This document shows, in pieces, positions 44,616 through 55,756 of a stretch of 64,000 nt of DNA. The stretch spans positions 38,173,378-38,237,377 of the forward strand of contig NC_073746.1 of assembly GCF_029784135.1 (NCBI RefSeq), read 5' to 3'. Each line of letters opens with the position of its first letter. Position 1 is the stretch's first letter. The notes beneath the pieces were generated by a model. The model saw nothing but the letters and a program-made list of their open reading frames with translations. It had not been told where the DNA came from and searched no databases. The DNA is from Toxorhynchites rutilus septentrionalis. Taxonomy: Eukaryota; Arthropoda; Insecta; Diptera; Culicidae. A program made the position numbers and the translations under genes.

Positions 44616-44840
44616 ATGGGTCCACGTGCACTTTTCGCTTATCCCAGCCTAGACGTGGTGGATTTGCTCCTTACGATGACTCTTGTGGGACGTGACGCGG
44701 CACAGATATGTGATGTGATGCTCTGCCTTGCTATGATGAGACCAGGAACCAACAGTTTGGAACAATTACTGCGTTTGTGCACGTACGATCCAAGTAGGCC
44801 GGCCAGAAACCAGAGGCAGCCAAGCGGTGAAACGGCTTGA
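44616..44840 (+). CDS. Hypothetical 74-residue open frame or exon
   Basis: Reads MGPRALFAYPSLDVVDLLLT, MTLVGRDAAQICDVMLCLAM, MRPGTNSLEQLLRLCTYDPS and ends RPARNQRQPSGETA. It is not low-complexity and its codon use is mixed, unlike the AT-rich noise around it. An in-frame TGA lies a short way upstream, so if coding it is a small gene or a last exon lacking a visible acceptor. I do not recognise the family. It lies 84 bp after the perfect hairpin. It may also be a retroposed or viral-derived fragment; nothing in the sequence decides this. Confidence 0.3.
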   Translation: MGPRALFAYPSLDVVDLLLTMTLVGRDAAQICDVMLCLAMMRPGTNSLEQLLRLCTYDPSRPARNQRQPSGETA

Positions 44841-44869
44841 TTGCCACAAATTCACGACATTAAATATGC

Positions 44870-46840
44870 AACGCTTGCTTGGTTTGAGTACTTGCAGAGA
44901 AGGTGGAAACAAAAAAAAGAATGGAGCTCACTTTTCTTGATCTGCTAGCTAACGGGAAAACTTGTTGCGGTCTTTCAAACATAACCTTCCTTCCCCTACT
45001 TTCGTACATGGTGATTGAGTGCTAGTATATAATCATTTGAATAAATTATTTGTGAGTCATGAGTGTGCAATCATTGTATTCTGACTCCACGATTATATCC
45101 TCGATGTGACTGATGGAAGTTGAACTTTCAAACTCAATCACAAGTTTCGTTGCCGAAGGCAACGTAATTCAATCAGCGACACTCAAACATCGCGCAAAAG
45201 CAAATCTTGGTTTTAACTTCGACGGCGAACGGCAATCAATTGAGATAAAAAAAATCAAATGATGTAATCTAATATAATAGCAAAGCGTGGGCGAAGGATA
45301 AACTTGATGGAAGGATATATCAGGCAGTCCGTCAAGGGACCCCTGTTCACTTTGCTACTTTCTGATGTTTTATGTTGCATCAGACCACTTCTCATGCACC
45401 CATCATACTGAAGGCTTCGAGAGTGTGAACCATACAAGTTGTTTTGTTAGGCTCATTGAATATAAATAAGGCCATTTCGAAACTGTCACTGCGGGTGGAA
45501 CCAGGGATCGGAGACGAATCCGAGTGGGAAACACACTCGATGGAATCGTTTTAGGCTTCTAATTTGCAAGCTAATGGTAAAATTGTGTTTATATTCCATT
45601 ATTTATCCGCCTCGGCTCTGCCCCAAGTAAGGTGGAAGTGGGAAGCTGGAGAATAATAGTCTGTTATCTATTGAGATTCAAGGATCATGACACTATAGAA
45701 AATACTTCAGTCAGTGACTTTCCACTCGTGCAATATGTTTAGGACCACTCTCTTCTACAAAGTTATTTTTTGTATCATTTTTATTAGATACAGTTTTGTC
45801 TCAAATTCCGAACACTTCTTTTTTAAATGTTATGAATAATTGAATAATGAAAACCCTGACATTCTTTGGGGCATAGACTACATTTGATAATCATTTACAG
45901 GTTTCGATACAGTCAATAATTTATAATATTAAGCATTTGCAAACCAGTGATAAAATGTTTGTGATAGCAATTTTTTTGTCGTTGCTCTAACTATTTTGTT
46001 TGCTGTTTTCATGTTAGGTGCCAGAAAAAATAAAAATCTACTATAAATGGATGAACAAATGATCTTTAATGCAGAAATAAAAATTAAACTTTGTATTTGA
46101 GTGATGTTCGGAATTTGAATCAAGTTTCGACGTATCCTTCCAAAACGTAGGTCGCAGGTTCAAACCAATAAAAGTGATATTGATCTTCTAGGTTAAGTTT
46201 CCAACAAAAACCGGATTTCTGTAGCAACAGGTGGGACTCGATTATATATGATTTGATGATATACAATTTTGGACTCTGTTATATACAGTTTGCAAAAAAA
46301 GAGTCTGTGCCTAGAGGCGTGAACGGAAACTTGACGTAGGACTTTGAGAACAATTGCTTTTGAATTGAGTTTTTGAATTGAGAATTGAGTTTGCGTTGAT
46401 CTCGCACACCAACGCAATACGATATCGCTGTCGCCTTTGTAGAGCAACATATATCGCTAGCAATACGACATGTTGGTTGGAAAGCAACTTATCGCCCTTA
46501 ATTTGGCAATTTTCGTTCATTAAGCAGCATAATATCAGCGTTTTTATTGCTTTTGTATGCGAAGTACAACAAAATATGTTGCCTGTAGTATTAGTGTGCA
46601 TTATTGCGTATTGTTGCTTGTTAGTTGCTTATTGCTCCGGTGTGTGAGCCGCCTAAGAATACGCGAAGAGTTTGCCCATCTCTACCAATTCTTTCAAGAA
46701 TCGAATGAACTCTCAGAATTTAACCCTTCATAAGACCGTGAAAGCTAGGCAACAAATCGACTCCAACTTCAGAGAACATAACCCATGAGAATAACACATT
46801 TTTACCTTTGGTAAAAAATAAACTATTGAAAAAGTTGAAA
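44870..46840. other. Non-coding, no gene seen
   Basis: Mixed AT-rich sequence; TTCCGAAC/TTCGGAATTTGA motifs near 45795-45815 and 46103 belong to the repeat at 7255 and 58250. A small hairpin CGTTGCCGAAGGCAACG stands near 45150. No gene recognised. Confidence 0.35.
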
Positions 46841-46849
46841 AAATTTGTG

Positions 46850-47190
46850 GCAATATAGTTGCCACTGCCTTGTAAAATCATTTCATTGCGCCTTTGGTTA
46901 TGCAAAATCAAAACAATATTTCTAGTGCAGTGAAAAAAATCTGTTTTCTATAGAGAGTATTGAAGAAAAAAAATGAAAATTTGATTTTTGCATGATCTTA
47001 CACAGTAGATACTTAATGGTACGTTTATAGAAGAATACTTATCAACTTGTGGCATTTTCAACGAATTTAAACAGAACTTTCGTTGGCGCTCTAAAATCGC
47101 GGTGTTGTTACATAAAAATGACTCCCATATTAATATCGCACAATTTCAGTATCACAATAAATATTGAAATATTGCCAGATACCTTTAACA
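46850..47190. repeat. Dispersed repeat shared with 18020-18470
   Basis: Same ordered motifs as the 18-kb copy (AATATTTCTAGTGCAGTGAA, TCAACTTGTGGCATTTTCAA, CGAATTTAAACAGAAC, GGCGCTCTAAAATCG, ACATAAAAATGACTC). Spacing differs by a few bases. Confidence 0.55.
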
Positions 47191-47500
47191 CTTTTGATTA
47201 AGGGGGGACGCTGTCTGAAAGGAACTCAACTCTGGGCAAGAGAGATGAAATGTAGGAAATTGATTATACCCCCAAAAAAAAAATTGTTGGAAATAGCAAG
47301 GGATATTCATATATATTTTTTTTAGAATTTTCAAAAAAATCCTTTTTTGAGAAAAATGAATTTCAATTCTTAAAATATTTTTTTTTAGTGTAATTTTTCT
47401 TTAAAATTTATTCGGTATTTTTCCATGAAAATTTAAAAAATTTGCCACATTTTATCCTTTGACCAGAATACTGAATACTATTTGGCGTAATATGCATATA

Positions 47501-48711
47501 TACAGCCAATCCATGCCAAACCGATATAGTGGTTCTCAGATTTTCGTGAAAAGTGGTTGTTTTATTCTTTATCGCAAAACATTAGACCCGTATTCTTTTA
47601 TTTTTTCAGTAGGGTGACCATTTCCATTTTAGGGATGTCCGAAAAATCAACTTTTTCCTCTTTTTTCCAAAAATGACTTTTTTCAAAAATTCATAAATTT
47701 TGAACTACTAAACCGATTCAGATGATCGACATATGAAATTAAAGGTCTTTTTTGAAAAAATACTACACTCGCTGAAAATTTGAACTCTGTTCTCATTGTT
47801 TTTTTATTGTTTCCATAGTCTCGGGACCAAAGGCGCTAAATTTTTTTATATTTTTTCTGAAAAGCTTAGGATTTTTCACATAACATATGTCGAAACCAGA
47901 GAGGCGTTTTTCTTCGTTTTTGAGTTATTATTTTTCAAAGTTAACCGATGGTCCAAAAAATCATTTTTTGCCATTTTTTCCGCTACAAAAAAATCATAAC
48001 TTTTGATCTACTGGACAGATTCAGCTGATCGACATATCGAAGTAAAGCCAATGAGCTAGTGTTGTTTGAACAAATATTAAACTCTGAATAAAAATGAATT
48101 TTGTTTTCATAGTTATTGATTATATTTATTTTTTATAGCTTACATCGTTTCGGGACCAAGGGCGCCATATTATTTTATATTTTTTCCTGAATGCTAAGGT
48201 TTTTTCACATAATATATCCGAACACCAGAGATGTATTATTTTTCGTTTTTAAGTTATGGTTTTTCAAAATTAACATGTTTTCAGTTTTCGTTCAATATTT
48301 CCATGTGACTAGAATGGATGTATGTGACTATAATTTAATTAATTGGCAAGTGTGTTATTTTTTCAAAAATGGCTAGCTAGTAGACTTTAATTTGACATAC
48401 CGATCATCTGAATCGGTCCAGTAGTACAAAAGTAATAAATTTTCGACAAAAGTCATTTTTGGGAAAAAAAATGATTTTTTGGACCATCGGGTAACTTTGA
48501 AAAATCATAACTCAAAAACGAAAAAAACACATCCCTGATTTGGAGATATGTTATGTGAAAAATCCTCAGCTTTCCATAAAAAATATTTAAAAAAATAGCT
48601 CCCTTGGTCCCGAGACCATGAAAACTATAAAAAACGAATACAATCAATAATGACAAAACCAAAACCTGGAATCTTTGCATGCTATATCGGTTTGCCATGG
48701 AATGGCTGTAT
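47501..48711. mobile_element. Palindromic MITE, 1.2 kb, ends TACAGCCA(A/T)TCCATGCCAAA
   Basis: Starts TACAGCCAATCCATGCCAAA and CCGATATAG, and ends with the near-exact reverse complement (CTATATCGG, TTTGCCATGGAATGGCTGTA). Internally it has repeated modules in both orientations: TCTCGGGACCAAAGGCGC / GGTCCCGAGACCATG, CGGTTAACTTTGAAAAATCA types, GATTCAGATGATCGACATAT and ATCATCTGAATCGGTCCAGT. TA flanks are consistent with a Tc1/mariner-type target. Same family as 57467-58049. Non-coding. Confidence 0.75.
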
Positions 48712-48745
48712 AGAAATGAAAGCCGTAGTCCTTCGTCAAAAATAT
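48708..48745 (+). repeat. Copy of dispersed GTAGTCC motif family
   Basis: TATAGAAATGAAAGCCGTAG then TCCTTCGTCAAAAATA directly abuts the right end of the palindromic MITE. One base of the palindromic core is changed (CTTCG for CTACG). Confidence 0.5.
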
Positions 48746-48749
48746 TTGA

Positions 48750-49165
48750 TGTTCCAAATAAGACTTATTTCTAGAAAAAAAATTAACATTTCGAAGTTAA
48801 GATGAAAGTTAATTGGCTATTATAAGCACAAAGTAGTAAACATCAAAAAAAAATTGAAGATTCCAATTGGCTCACCAGGAAGTGTTTAAAATGATATTTC
48901 AGCGGAATTAGATGATCCAGGAGTTAGTTGTCGAAGTACAAATTTATAAAGAGGGTATATAGAGGGCTTGAATCTAATTGATACAAACAATCATATTTAT
49001 TATGCGTTTTTAAGAAAAAATAATAACAACAACTTTTAAAAAAATTTTAAATTAATTTTGTCATGCGTTTTAGTGCTTCTTTCTATCTTTTAGCCATCCC
49101 TAAATTTCCGCTAACTGTCCTGGTCTCAGATAAATCATTTTTCCTATTGAATGTGGTGCTTTAAA
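48750..49165. other. Non-coding, no gene seen
   Basis: AT-rich DNA between the palindromic MITE and the BEL element. Confidence 0.4.
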
Positions 49166-49170
49166 GTATT

Positions 49171-49710
49171 TGTTGTGACCTCCGAAAAATAGTGGTCTTT
49201 CCAATTCCCGACGCGTATTAGATTCCCGGGGTGATTAAATCGCGCTCTCCCTTTATTTGTTGCGTGGACTTTGATATAAAGCAGCTCCAAAGCTTCTTTC
49301 TATTGGAGCTTAATTATTGCACGCGATCACACTAATTATAGTACAACATTTAAAACTTTATTACTCGTTACATTTACACAAACTCTTTATTAGACGATTA
49401 GCACTACATTTATACTACTAAAAACTATGTCTTATTCTACTATTCAAAATGATGGCCGGCCGTGCGTCAATTGTTAGTTGGACATTCAAATACTGAGAGA
49501 TGGTATCATGGATGCCGCGCCTTTTTATATTGTAACAATGTTACGACAGTAGAGTAATTTCGTACTGCTCGAAATGATCGGCACCTATCGGAAAATAGTG
49601 CAGTCGTGTATTCGCTACAGTGGAGCTTTTCGACTACGACTACCGTGAAGCTTTTTAGACTACCTACTACATTACTGCTATGACTACTATAGTCTTTTTC
49701 GTATCATACA
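49171..49710 (-). repeat. 3' LTR of the BEL/Pao element
   Basis: 540 bp, TGTTGTGACC...ATCATACA on the plus strand, apparently identical to the right LTR. It contains a TATATTGTAACAATG stretch and palindromic GGCCGGCC. Confidence 0.95.
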
Positions 49711-49817
49711 TAGCCGGCCACCTAAATTTGACAGCTCAAATTTACAAAAACAAAAGGCATGACATGCACGGAGCAACAATTTCACCGAGGAATGCAATTT
49801 TTGATCAAAATTACTAA

Positions 49818-52800
49818 CTAATCTTCTCCCTTTTTAGCTATTTGTGTTCCTAGAGTGTCGTTCGGTTCGTTGTCATAAGGAAGTGGAAAAATTCGCGAAA
49901 TAGGACGCTTGTAGGTTCCACTGGCAGTTCTCAATGTCGCGACTCGTACCACTCCGTCTGCTCCGGGATGAATTTGTTCGATGCGTGCAAGTGGCCAAGA
50001 AACGGACGATTTTCCGTCTTCCTGGACTAGGACCGTTTGTCCGACTCGGATATCCATCGAAAGTGAGGATTTCTCCCGCTGGTGGTTCAATTCGGTCAGA
50101 TATTCCCTCCTCCATCGGTCCCAGTGTTGTTGGATGAGTTTCTGCAGCTGCTGATAGTGATTGAGTCGGTTGGTTGGTACGTGGGTGTAGTCCGGATCCG
50201 GCAGGCTGATAAGCGGCGACCCGATGAGAAAGTGCCCGGGAGTGAGGACATCCAGCTCTGTTGGATCGCTTGATAGGGACGTCAGAGGTCGGCTGTTCAT
50301 ATTCGCTTCAATCTGGGCCAGCACAGTCGCATATTCTTCAAAGGAAAGCTGGGTGTTGCCGAGTGTTTTCACCAGAGATGTCTTCGCAGATTTTACAGCA
50401 GCCTCCCATAGGCCACCAAAGGACGGTGCTCTCGGCGGTATAAAGTGCCACTGGATCCGATGTTTGCTGCATTGGCTGACAATTGCTTCCCGGGTGCGTT
50501 TATTTTTGAAGAGACGGTACAGTTCGGCGAGTGTGTTGTTTGCCCCTTGGAAATTCGTACCGTTGTCCGAGTGAATCTCAGTTGGCATTCCGTGATGAGC
50601 GATGAAGCGACGTAGAGCTGCGATGAAGGCTTCCGTGGACAGATCACAGACCAGTTCGAGATGTACAGCCTTGGATGCAAAGCAGACAAACACGGCGATG
50701 TATGCCTTTCGTGGTGCTGCTCGTCGGTGCGCTGGTTTCGTGTACACGGGTCCACAGTAGTCCACTCCGACCACAGTGAAGGCTCTGCAAGGTGCTGTAC
50801 GAGGCTGCGGTAGTTGACCAACGGGTTGCGTGACAGGGACAGGGTTTTGGCGGAAGCATTGCGGACACTTGCGACACACAAGATTGACGATGGCTTTACC
50901 GTTCACCGGCCAGAATTCTTGCCTCATCGTGGCTAAAGTCATGCGAGGACCAGAGTGCATGCAGAGTTCGTGATAGTGTTTGGTGATAAGGCGTGTGAGT
51001 GGGTGTATTTTAGGTAGGATCATAGGGTGCTTGGTCTGATAGTTCTCTGAAGAGTGTTCAAGTCTGCCACCGAGTCGGATGATACCTTTTTCGTCGAGGA
51101 ATGGACCAAGTAACCTCAACGATGATTTGTTGGAAACGGATCGAGTTTTAACGAGCTCCTTAAACTCTCCAGTGAACATCTCCTGCTGTGCAATCTTCGT
51201 AAGCGTTTCTTTGGCGTGCTCTAGCTCCCCGACTGATGCGAGTTGGTGAGGATAGGGGTTAGGTTTGCGACGACAACGATTCAGAAAACGAAGAACTAAA
51301 GCGATGATCCGAACCAAACGCCAGAAGGATGAGTACCGGTAAAATAGGAAAGAATGCTCCTGTGGTTGATGTATCACAAGTACCGTTTTTCGCCGTTCTA
51401 GTAGATCTTCCGGTGGAGTACCAGTTATGTGTTTAGGCCAATATTCATCCGATTTCGCTAGCCAGGAAGGACCGTGTCGCCAGATGGTGTTTGATACGAA
51501 TTCCTGGGGAAGCATTCCGCGAGAAACGTGGTCCGCCGGGTTTTCTGTTCCCTTCACGTGATTCCAGCTATGGCCGTGAGTTAGCTGTTGAATTTCAGAC
51601 GTTCGGTTCCCAACAAACGTTTGCCAAGTATTGGGTGGTGCCTGTATCCAGTGGAGTGTGACCGTTGAGTCCGACCAGAACCAGCAAGGAATACCCTCCA
51701 TCCGCAGCGCTGCTGAAACCTTGGCGTATAGTTTCGCCCCCAAAAGTGCAGCACAGAGCTCGAGCCGCGGCAGACTAAGCCGTTTGAGAGGGGCAACCCG
51801 TGATTTTGCCGCGACGAGCTCGGTTTTAATTTGACCTTCCTTGCCGGTTGAACGTGTGTAAAGGCAGGCACCATACCCAACTTCGGACGCATCGGTGAAG
51901 ATGTGAAATTGTGTGGAGATCGAATCGGCCAGAAAGACGAACCGAGGAACCTTGTAGCCTTTCAGAAGGGTCAATTGGGCCGCGAATTCCTCCCATTTCC
52001 GGGCGATATCGTCAGATATAGGATCATCCCAGTCAAAAGTTGACAGCCAAAGTTGTTGCATCTTTATCTTGGCCCATGCCACAACCGGTGAGACCAATCC
52101 GAGTGGGTCGTAGAGTTTCGCAATTGCCGAGAAAATTTTGCGTTTTGTCCAAATGCCTTCGTTCGTAGATGGTTGTACTTCGATGCAAAGCTGGTCTGAT
52201 CCGGTTTCCCACCCCACTCCTAGCGTTTTAATTTTCTGGTCCGCTTCGAAGTGCAGCATTGTTTCTCCTCCAAGCGCTCCGATGGGTAAGTTCTCCAGGA
52301 CTTCTGGACTATTGGAGCTCCATTTACGCAGCTCGAGGCCCCCTTCGGCCAGTAGTGATTGGACTTCCTTCTGCAGTTTTATGGCTTCTTCTACTGTGTT
52401 TGCTCCAGAGAGAAAGTCATCCATGTAAAAATCTTCTTGCACGGTCCGTGCTGCAAGTTCGTACTTCTGAGCGGAATCCAAAGCCAGTTGCTTCAGCACA
52501 CGTGTGGCGAGAAATGACGATGGGGACAAGCCGTACGTGACGGTTAGCAGCTCGTACACCTGAATTGGTTCTGATGGATCACATCGCCACAGGATTCGTT
52601 GAAGGGGAATGTCGTCGACGTGGATTAAGATTTGCCGGTACATTTTCGTGACATCAGCGACCAAAGCGATAAGATGTTTCCGGAAGCGGAGCATCAGATC
52701 CAAGAGTTCATCCTGAATCGTAGGGCCGGTGAGTAGAGCTTCGTTCAGCGAATGATTTGTGGACGTTTTCGCCGATCCATCGAAGACTACCCGTACCTTT

Positions 52801-55112
52801 GTGGTGGAACTAGATTCCTTAAATACCGGGTGGTGGGGAAGGTAGCAGACCGTTTTATCTTTATCCAAGCGAGAATCGTCTGCTTCACCGATGTATTTCA
52901 TGTGGCCCAGCTTGATGTACTCCTTCATGAAATCCACGTACTGCGATCGTAGGTTTGGGTCTCGTTCCAATCGTTTCTCTGTCTGAAGAAATCGTCGCAG
53001 AGCCGTCTGCTTCGATTCGCCAACCATGCTGCTGAAGTTCATGCGTTTGGGATATCGCACGATATATCTGCCGGTGTCATCGCGTGTGAATGTGTTCACG
53101 AAGTGCGTCTCGCAGTCCTCCTCTTCCTGTGACCGTGGCGTTTTGATCGTCAACTCTTCAACCGTCCAGAATTTTTCGATTGCCTTGTCCAGAGATTCTA
53201 CCTTGGCAACGTGACAGCTGACCCGTGTTGATTCATCCATGCGTTTTGCTTCGCCGGCTGCCACCCATCCGAACACCGTATTGACAAATACTGGAAGCGT
53301 ATCGTCGACCTTGCGAATTTGCAACCGGCCACCATCGCGTACATGGAAATCGTAAAAGTACTGTGCACCCAATACCAAATCGATCGGACCAGAGATGTTG
53401 AATTCAGGATCGGCTAGAACCATATCGGGTGGAATTTTCCGTTGCGTTTGTGGAAGCGAGACAGATGGCTGGTCGTCGGTGACCTGCCCCAGAACCAGAA
53501 AGTCCAATGACGTCGAGAAATTCTGCACCCGAGAAGAAACTGTGGTGGAAACTTCGAAAGCCGTGCGGCTTCGTGATCGTCCTATTCCAGTTATTTCCAC
53601 CTTCCTATCCCGCCGTGATAATTGAAGCAGCTTGCAGAGATTTTCCGACATCAGGTTGACTTGGGAACCAGAATCCAAAAGTGCCCTTGCGTGGTGGGCC
53701 CTTCCCCATACGTCCTTCACGTTTAGCAAAACCGTGAGTAGAAATGAGTGTGACCTTGGCTGCCCCATCGCCATGTTGGTTGAAACTGATGCTACCGAAC
53801 TAGAAACCAATTGACCAGAGTTCGAAGCGCCGCCGGAAATTGATGGAGCAGAAGTGTTACCGTTGTCATTCGCTGGAGTGGGGATAGGAGCAGAACTAGA
53901 TCCAGAACCAGGGAAACCAGGATGCAGCAACGAATGGTGTTTTTTGGAGCACGTTTTGCATCGGAATTTAGATGGACAATCTCTCGCTAAATGATTCCGA
54001 CCCAGGCAGTTGCTGCAGAGCCGCTTGGAGTTTGTAAGCTGCAGCCGTTTATCCACCGGAAGACTAGCGAAAGTTGGGCACCGAGTAATCCAATGCTTCT
54101 CACTGCAGGCGAAGCAGCTTGGGAGCGAGTTCTCAGTCGCCGAGTTAACTGAAACTTTAGTTGGACGGAATTTGCTACCACTGGATGACGACGAAGACGT
54201 GGAGAACATCTGCTGATCGACAGAGACAGCATCCAGCACCCGAGTTTGCCTTTTGAGGAATTCGACCAATGAAGCGTACGACGGTTCTCTATCCGGTGTG
54301 ACATTTTCCTCCCAACGCTTCTGAATGACCTCGTCCAGCTTCGAGACCATTAGATGCACCAGCATCGCTCCCCATACATTCGTCTTCTCCCCTAGTTGAT
54401 CCAGGATCTTCGTGTTACGTTCGAAACAGTCGATGAGTTCATGCAGGCCAGTCGCTGATTCCCTCCTGATTCTAGGATATTCGAACAAGGCGTTCAAATG
54501 ACGTTTCTTGAGGAGGTATTTGTTGGAGAACCGATCAACCAGACTATCCCAAGCCACCCTGTAATTAGCCTCACTCATTGCATAAGAATCGATCATCTTC
54601 AAAGCATCGCCCTTCAGAGAAGCACGCAAATAATGGAACTTTTGTATGTCGGTTAGTTCCACCGAGGAGTCGATTAAAGCCACGTAAGTGTCGTGAAACG
54701 GAAGCCAATTTTGGAAATTGCCATCAAACTCTGGTAGGTTTATTTGAGGAAGTCGCACGGAAGCATGTACATGAGGGACGTTGTTTGTGTGTGTAGTCGC
54801 AGTATTTGGTGTCGCATGTTCTGTAGTTAATTTTCTCGCTAACCCTGCCCTTACCTCGAAATATTTATCCTCGAAATCGGCCCTCGACTGCTGGTAATCC
54901 AGTAAGCTTTCTTCGTTGTCCTCCATGCCTTCGATATCGCTCTGGAGATCCTCGAACTCCTGATATTTTTGATCGAGCTTCTCCAAACGAATCTTGACCG
55001 CTTGTTCATCGAATTCTTGTGTTGTTTTCAGGAAGTGGTCCATCCGTTCCACGAAGTTGATGACGCAGTCCCTGCTGCGTATCAAGGCCTTGTACTTCCT
55101 CGACGTTGACAT
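49818..55112 (-). CDS. BEL/Pao Gag-Pol polyprotein, 1764 aa
   Basis: Single frame. Gag occupies roughly residues 1-400: an acidic coiled-coil-like start, a DUF1759-type region (LPEFDGNFQNWLPFHDTYVA at 126-145) and CCHC-type zinc knuckles at 333-392. The aspartic protease motif is LLDSGSQVNLM (D480). The reverse transcriptase spans about 770-905, with VADVTKMYRQI and YMDDFLSG (D898, D899). RNase H has D1074 (FTDAS), E1098 or E1118, D1148 (WSDST) and D1194 (NPADHVSRG). The integrase has an HHCC finger (H1381, H1386, C1416, C1419), then D1451, D1516 (HSDNGTN) and E1570 (GGLWEAA), and a C-terminal DUF5641-like domain (VGQTVLVQEDGKSSVSWPLA). The long D-to-E gap fits Pao elements. ATG at 55112. No stop or frameshift. 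The partner GAG zinc finger and protease are fused without a separate frame. Confidence 0.95.
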   Translation of the reverse strand: MSTSRKYKALIRSRDCVINFVERMDHFLKTTQEFDEQAVKIRLEKLDQKYQEFEDLQSDIEGMEDNEESLLDYQQSRADFEDKYFEVRAGLARKLTTEHATPNTATTHTNNVPHVHASVRLPQINLPEFDGNFQNWLPFHDTYVALIDSSVELTDIQKFHYLRASLKGDALKMIDSYAMSEANYRVAWDSLVDRFSNKYLLKKRHLNALFEYPRIRRESATGLHELIDCFERNTKILDQLGEKTNVWGAMLVHLMVSKLDEVIQKRWEENVTPDREPSYASLVEFLKRQTRVLDAVSVDQQMFSTSSSSSSGSKFRPTKVSVNSATENSLPSCFACSEKHWITRCPTFASLPVDKRLQLTNSKRLCSNCLGRNHLARDCPSKFRCKTCSKKHHSLLHPGFPGSGSSSAPIPTPANDNGNTSAPSISGGASNSGQLVSSSVASVSTNMAMGQPRSHSFLLTVLLNVKDVWGRAHHARALLDSGSQVNLMSENLCKLLQLSRRDRKVEITGIGRSRSRTAFEVSTTVSSRVQNFSTSLDFLVLGQVTDDQPSVSLPQTQRKIPPDMVLADPEFNISGPIDLVLGAQYFYDFHVRDGGRLQIRKVDDTLPVFVNTVFGWVAAGEAKRMDESTRVSCHVAKVESLDKAIEKFWTVEELTIKTPRSQEEEDCETHFVNTFTRDDTGRYIVRYPKRMNFSSMVGESKQTALRRFLQTEKRLERDPNLRSQYVDFMKEYIKLGHMKYIGEADDSRLDKDKTVCYLPHHPVFKESSSTTKVRVVFDGSAKTSTNHSLNEALLTGPTIQDELLDLMLRFRKHLIALVADVTKMYRQILIHVDDIPLQRILWRCDPSEPIQVYELLTVTYGLSPSSFLATRVLKQLALDSAQKYELAARTVQEDFYMDDFLSGANTVEEAIKLQKEVQSLLAEGGLELRKWSSNSPEVLENLPIGALGGETMLHFEADQKIKTLGVGWETGSDQLCIEVQPSTNEGIWTKRKIFSAIAKLYDPLGLVSPVVAWAKIKMQQLWLSTFDWDDPISDDIARKWEEFAAQLTLLKGYKVPRFVFLADSISTQFHIFTDASEVGYGACLYTRSTGKEGQIKTELVAAKSRVAPLKRLSLPRLELCAALLGAKLYAKVSAALRMEGIPCWFWSDSTVTLHWIQAPPNTWQTFVGNRTSEIQQLTHGHSWNHVKGTENPADHVSRGMLPQEFVSNTIWRHGPSWLAKSDEYWPKHITGTPPEDLLERRKTVLVIHQPQEHSFLFYRYSSFWRLVRIIALVLRFLNRCRRKPNPYPHQLASVGELEHAKETLTKIAQQEMFTGEFKELVKTRSVSNKSSLRLLGPFLDEKGIIRLGGRLEHSSENYQTKHPMILPKIHPLTRLITKHYHELCMHSGPRMTLATMRQEFWPVNGKAIVNLVCRKCPQCFRQNPVPVTQPVGQLPQPRTAPCRAFTVVGVDYCGPVYTKPAHRRAAPRKAYIAVFVCFASKAVHLELVCDLSTEAFIAALRRFIAHHGMPTEIHSDNGTNFQGANNTLAELYRLFKNKRTREAIVSQCSKHRIQWHFIPPRAPSFGGLWEAAVKSAKTSLVKTLGNTQLSFEEYATVLAQIEANMNSRPLTSLSSDPTELDVLTPGHFLIGSPLISLPDPDYTHVPTNRLNHYQQLQKLIQQHWDRWRREYLTELNHQREKSSLSMDIRVGQTVLVQEDGKSSVSWPLARIEQIHPGADGVVRVATLRTASGTYKRPISRIFPLPYDNEPNDTLGTQIAKKGED

Positions 55113-55737
55113 GCTGCTGGCACCGGATAGAATTCACGAATAACAAGCAAGAACTGTGAAGCAAAGAAACCAGCAGAGTACCTCCCAGAAGAGAATATTG
55201 TTCGTTGGACAGGAACTCACCTGGTGAGCCTGTCAAATAGGCCTTGTATTAAATTAAAAAAGTTGTCTCTGCTTTTCCCTTCGTCGTCTGGTGTCCAAAT
55301 TTGAATTTTGCACTCCCCAGTCAGCCCAGAAGCTCTCAAACACTCGATATCGTCTAACGTCCACCAAGCTGTATTAGAAGTGTCCTTACGAGTCCTCCAT
55401 TAGTCCAATTAACGCGTAAGAACCGTTTCAGTATCCGGCCACCAAGAACTCCGTCGAAGTAGATTGAAATGAAGGACCAAGAAAACGACCAGGTAGAGAT
55501 GAAAGCGGAATGTAAATAGTTGGACAGGTCCTCACCTTGAAGGCCTGTCTAATGAGCCTTGTATTATATTTCAATCTCTCCTTAATCCTGATTCCAAAAT
55601 CCGTGATCGCAGCGCCCAGTGAATTCACATTGATCGTGATGGCGCCTCGTGATTGTGTAACGAGTGAAAATGGCGCCAATTCAATTGTCCAAAGACCCAA
55701 TGGCGTCTCTGCGTCGGTACGTTTCCAAAGAACCACT

Positions 55738-55755
55738 ATCCTGGTCACGGCACCA
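55738..55755 (-). promoter_or_regulatory. tRNA-His primer-binding site
   Basis: The minus strand reads TGGTGCCGTGACCAGGAT, complementary to the 3' end of insect tRNA-His (...ATCCTGGTCACGGCACCA), and is separated from the 5' LTR by one base. The tRNA match is from memory of the Drosophila tRNA. Confidence 0.75.
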
Positions 55756-55756
55756 A

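Noticed and set aside
49818..55112. Endogenous retrovirus with an envelope gene
   Set aside because: The frame ends with the integrase and a short C-terminal domain, and about 100 bp later the 3' LTR begins. There is no room for an envelope gene, so it is an LTR retrotransposon.
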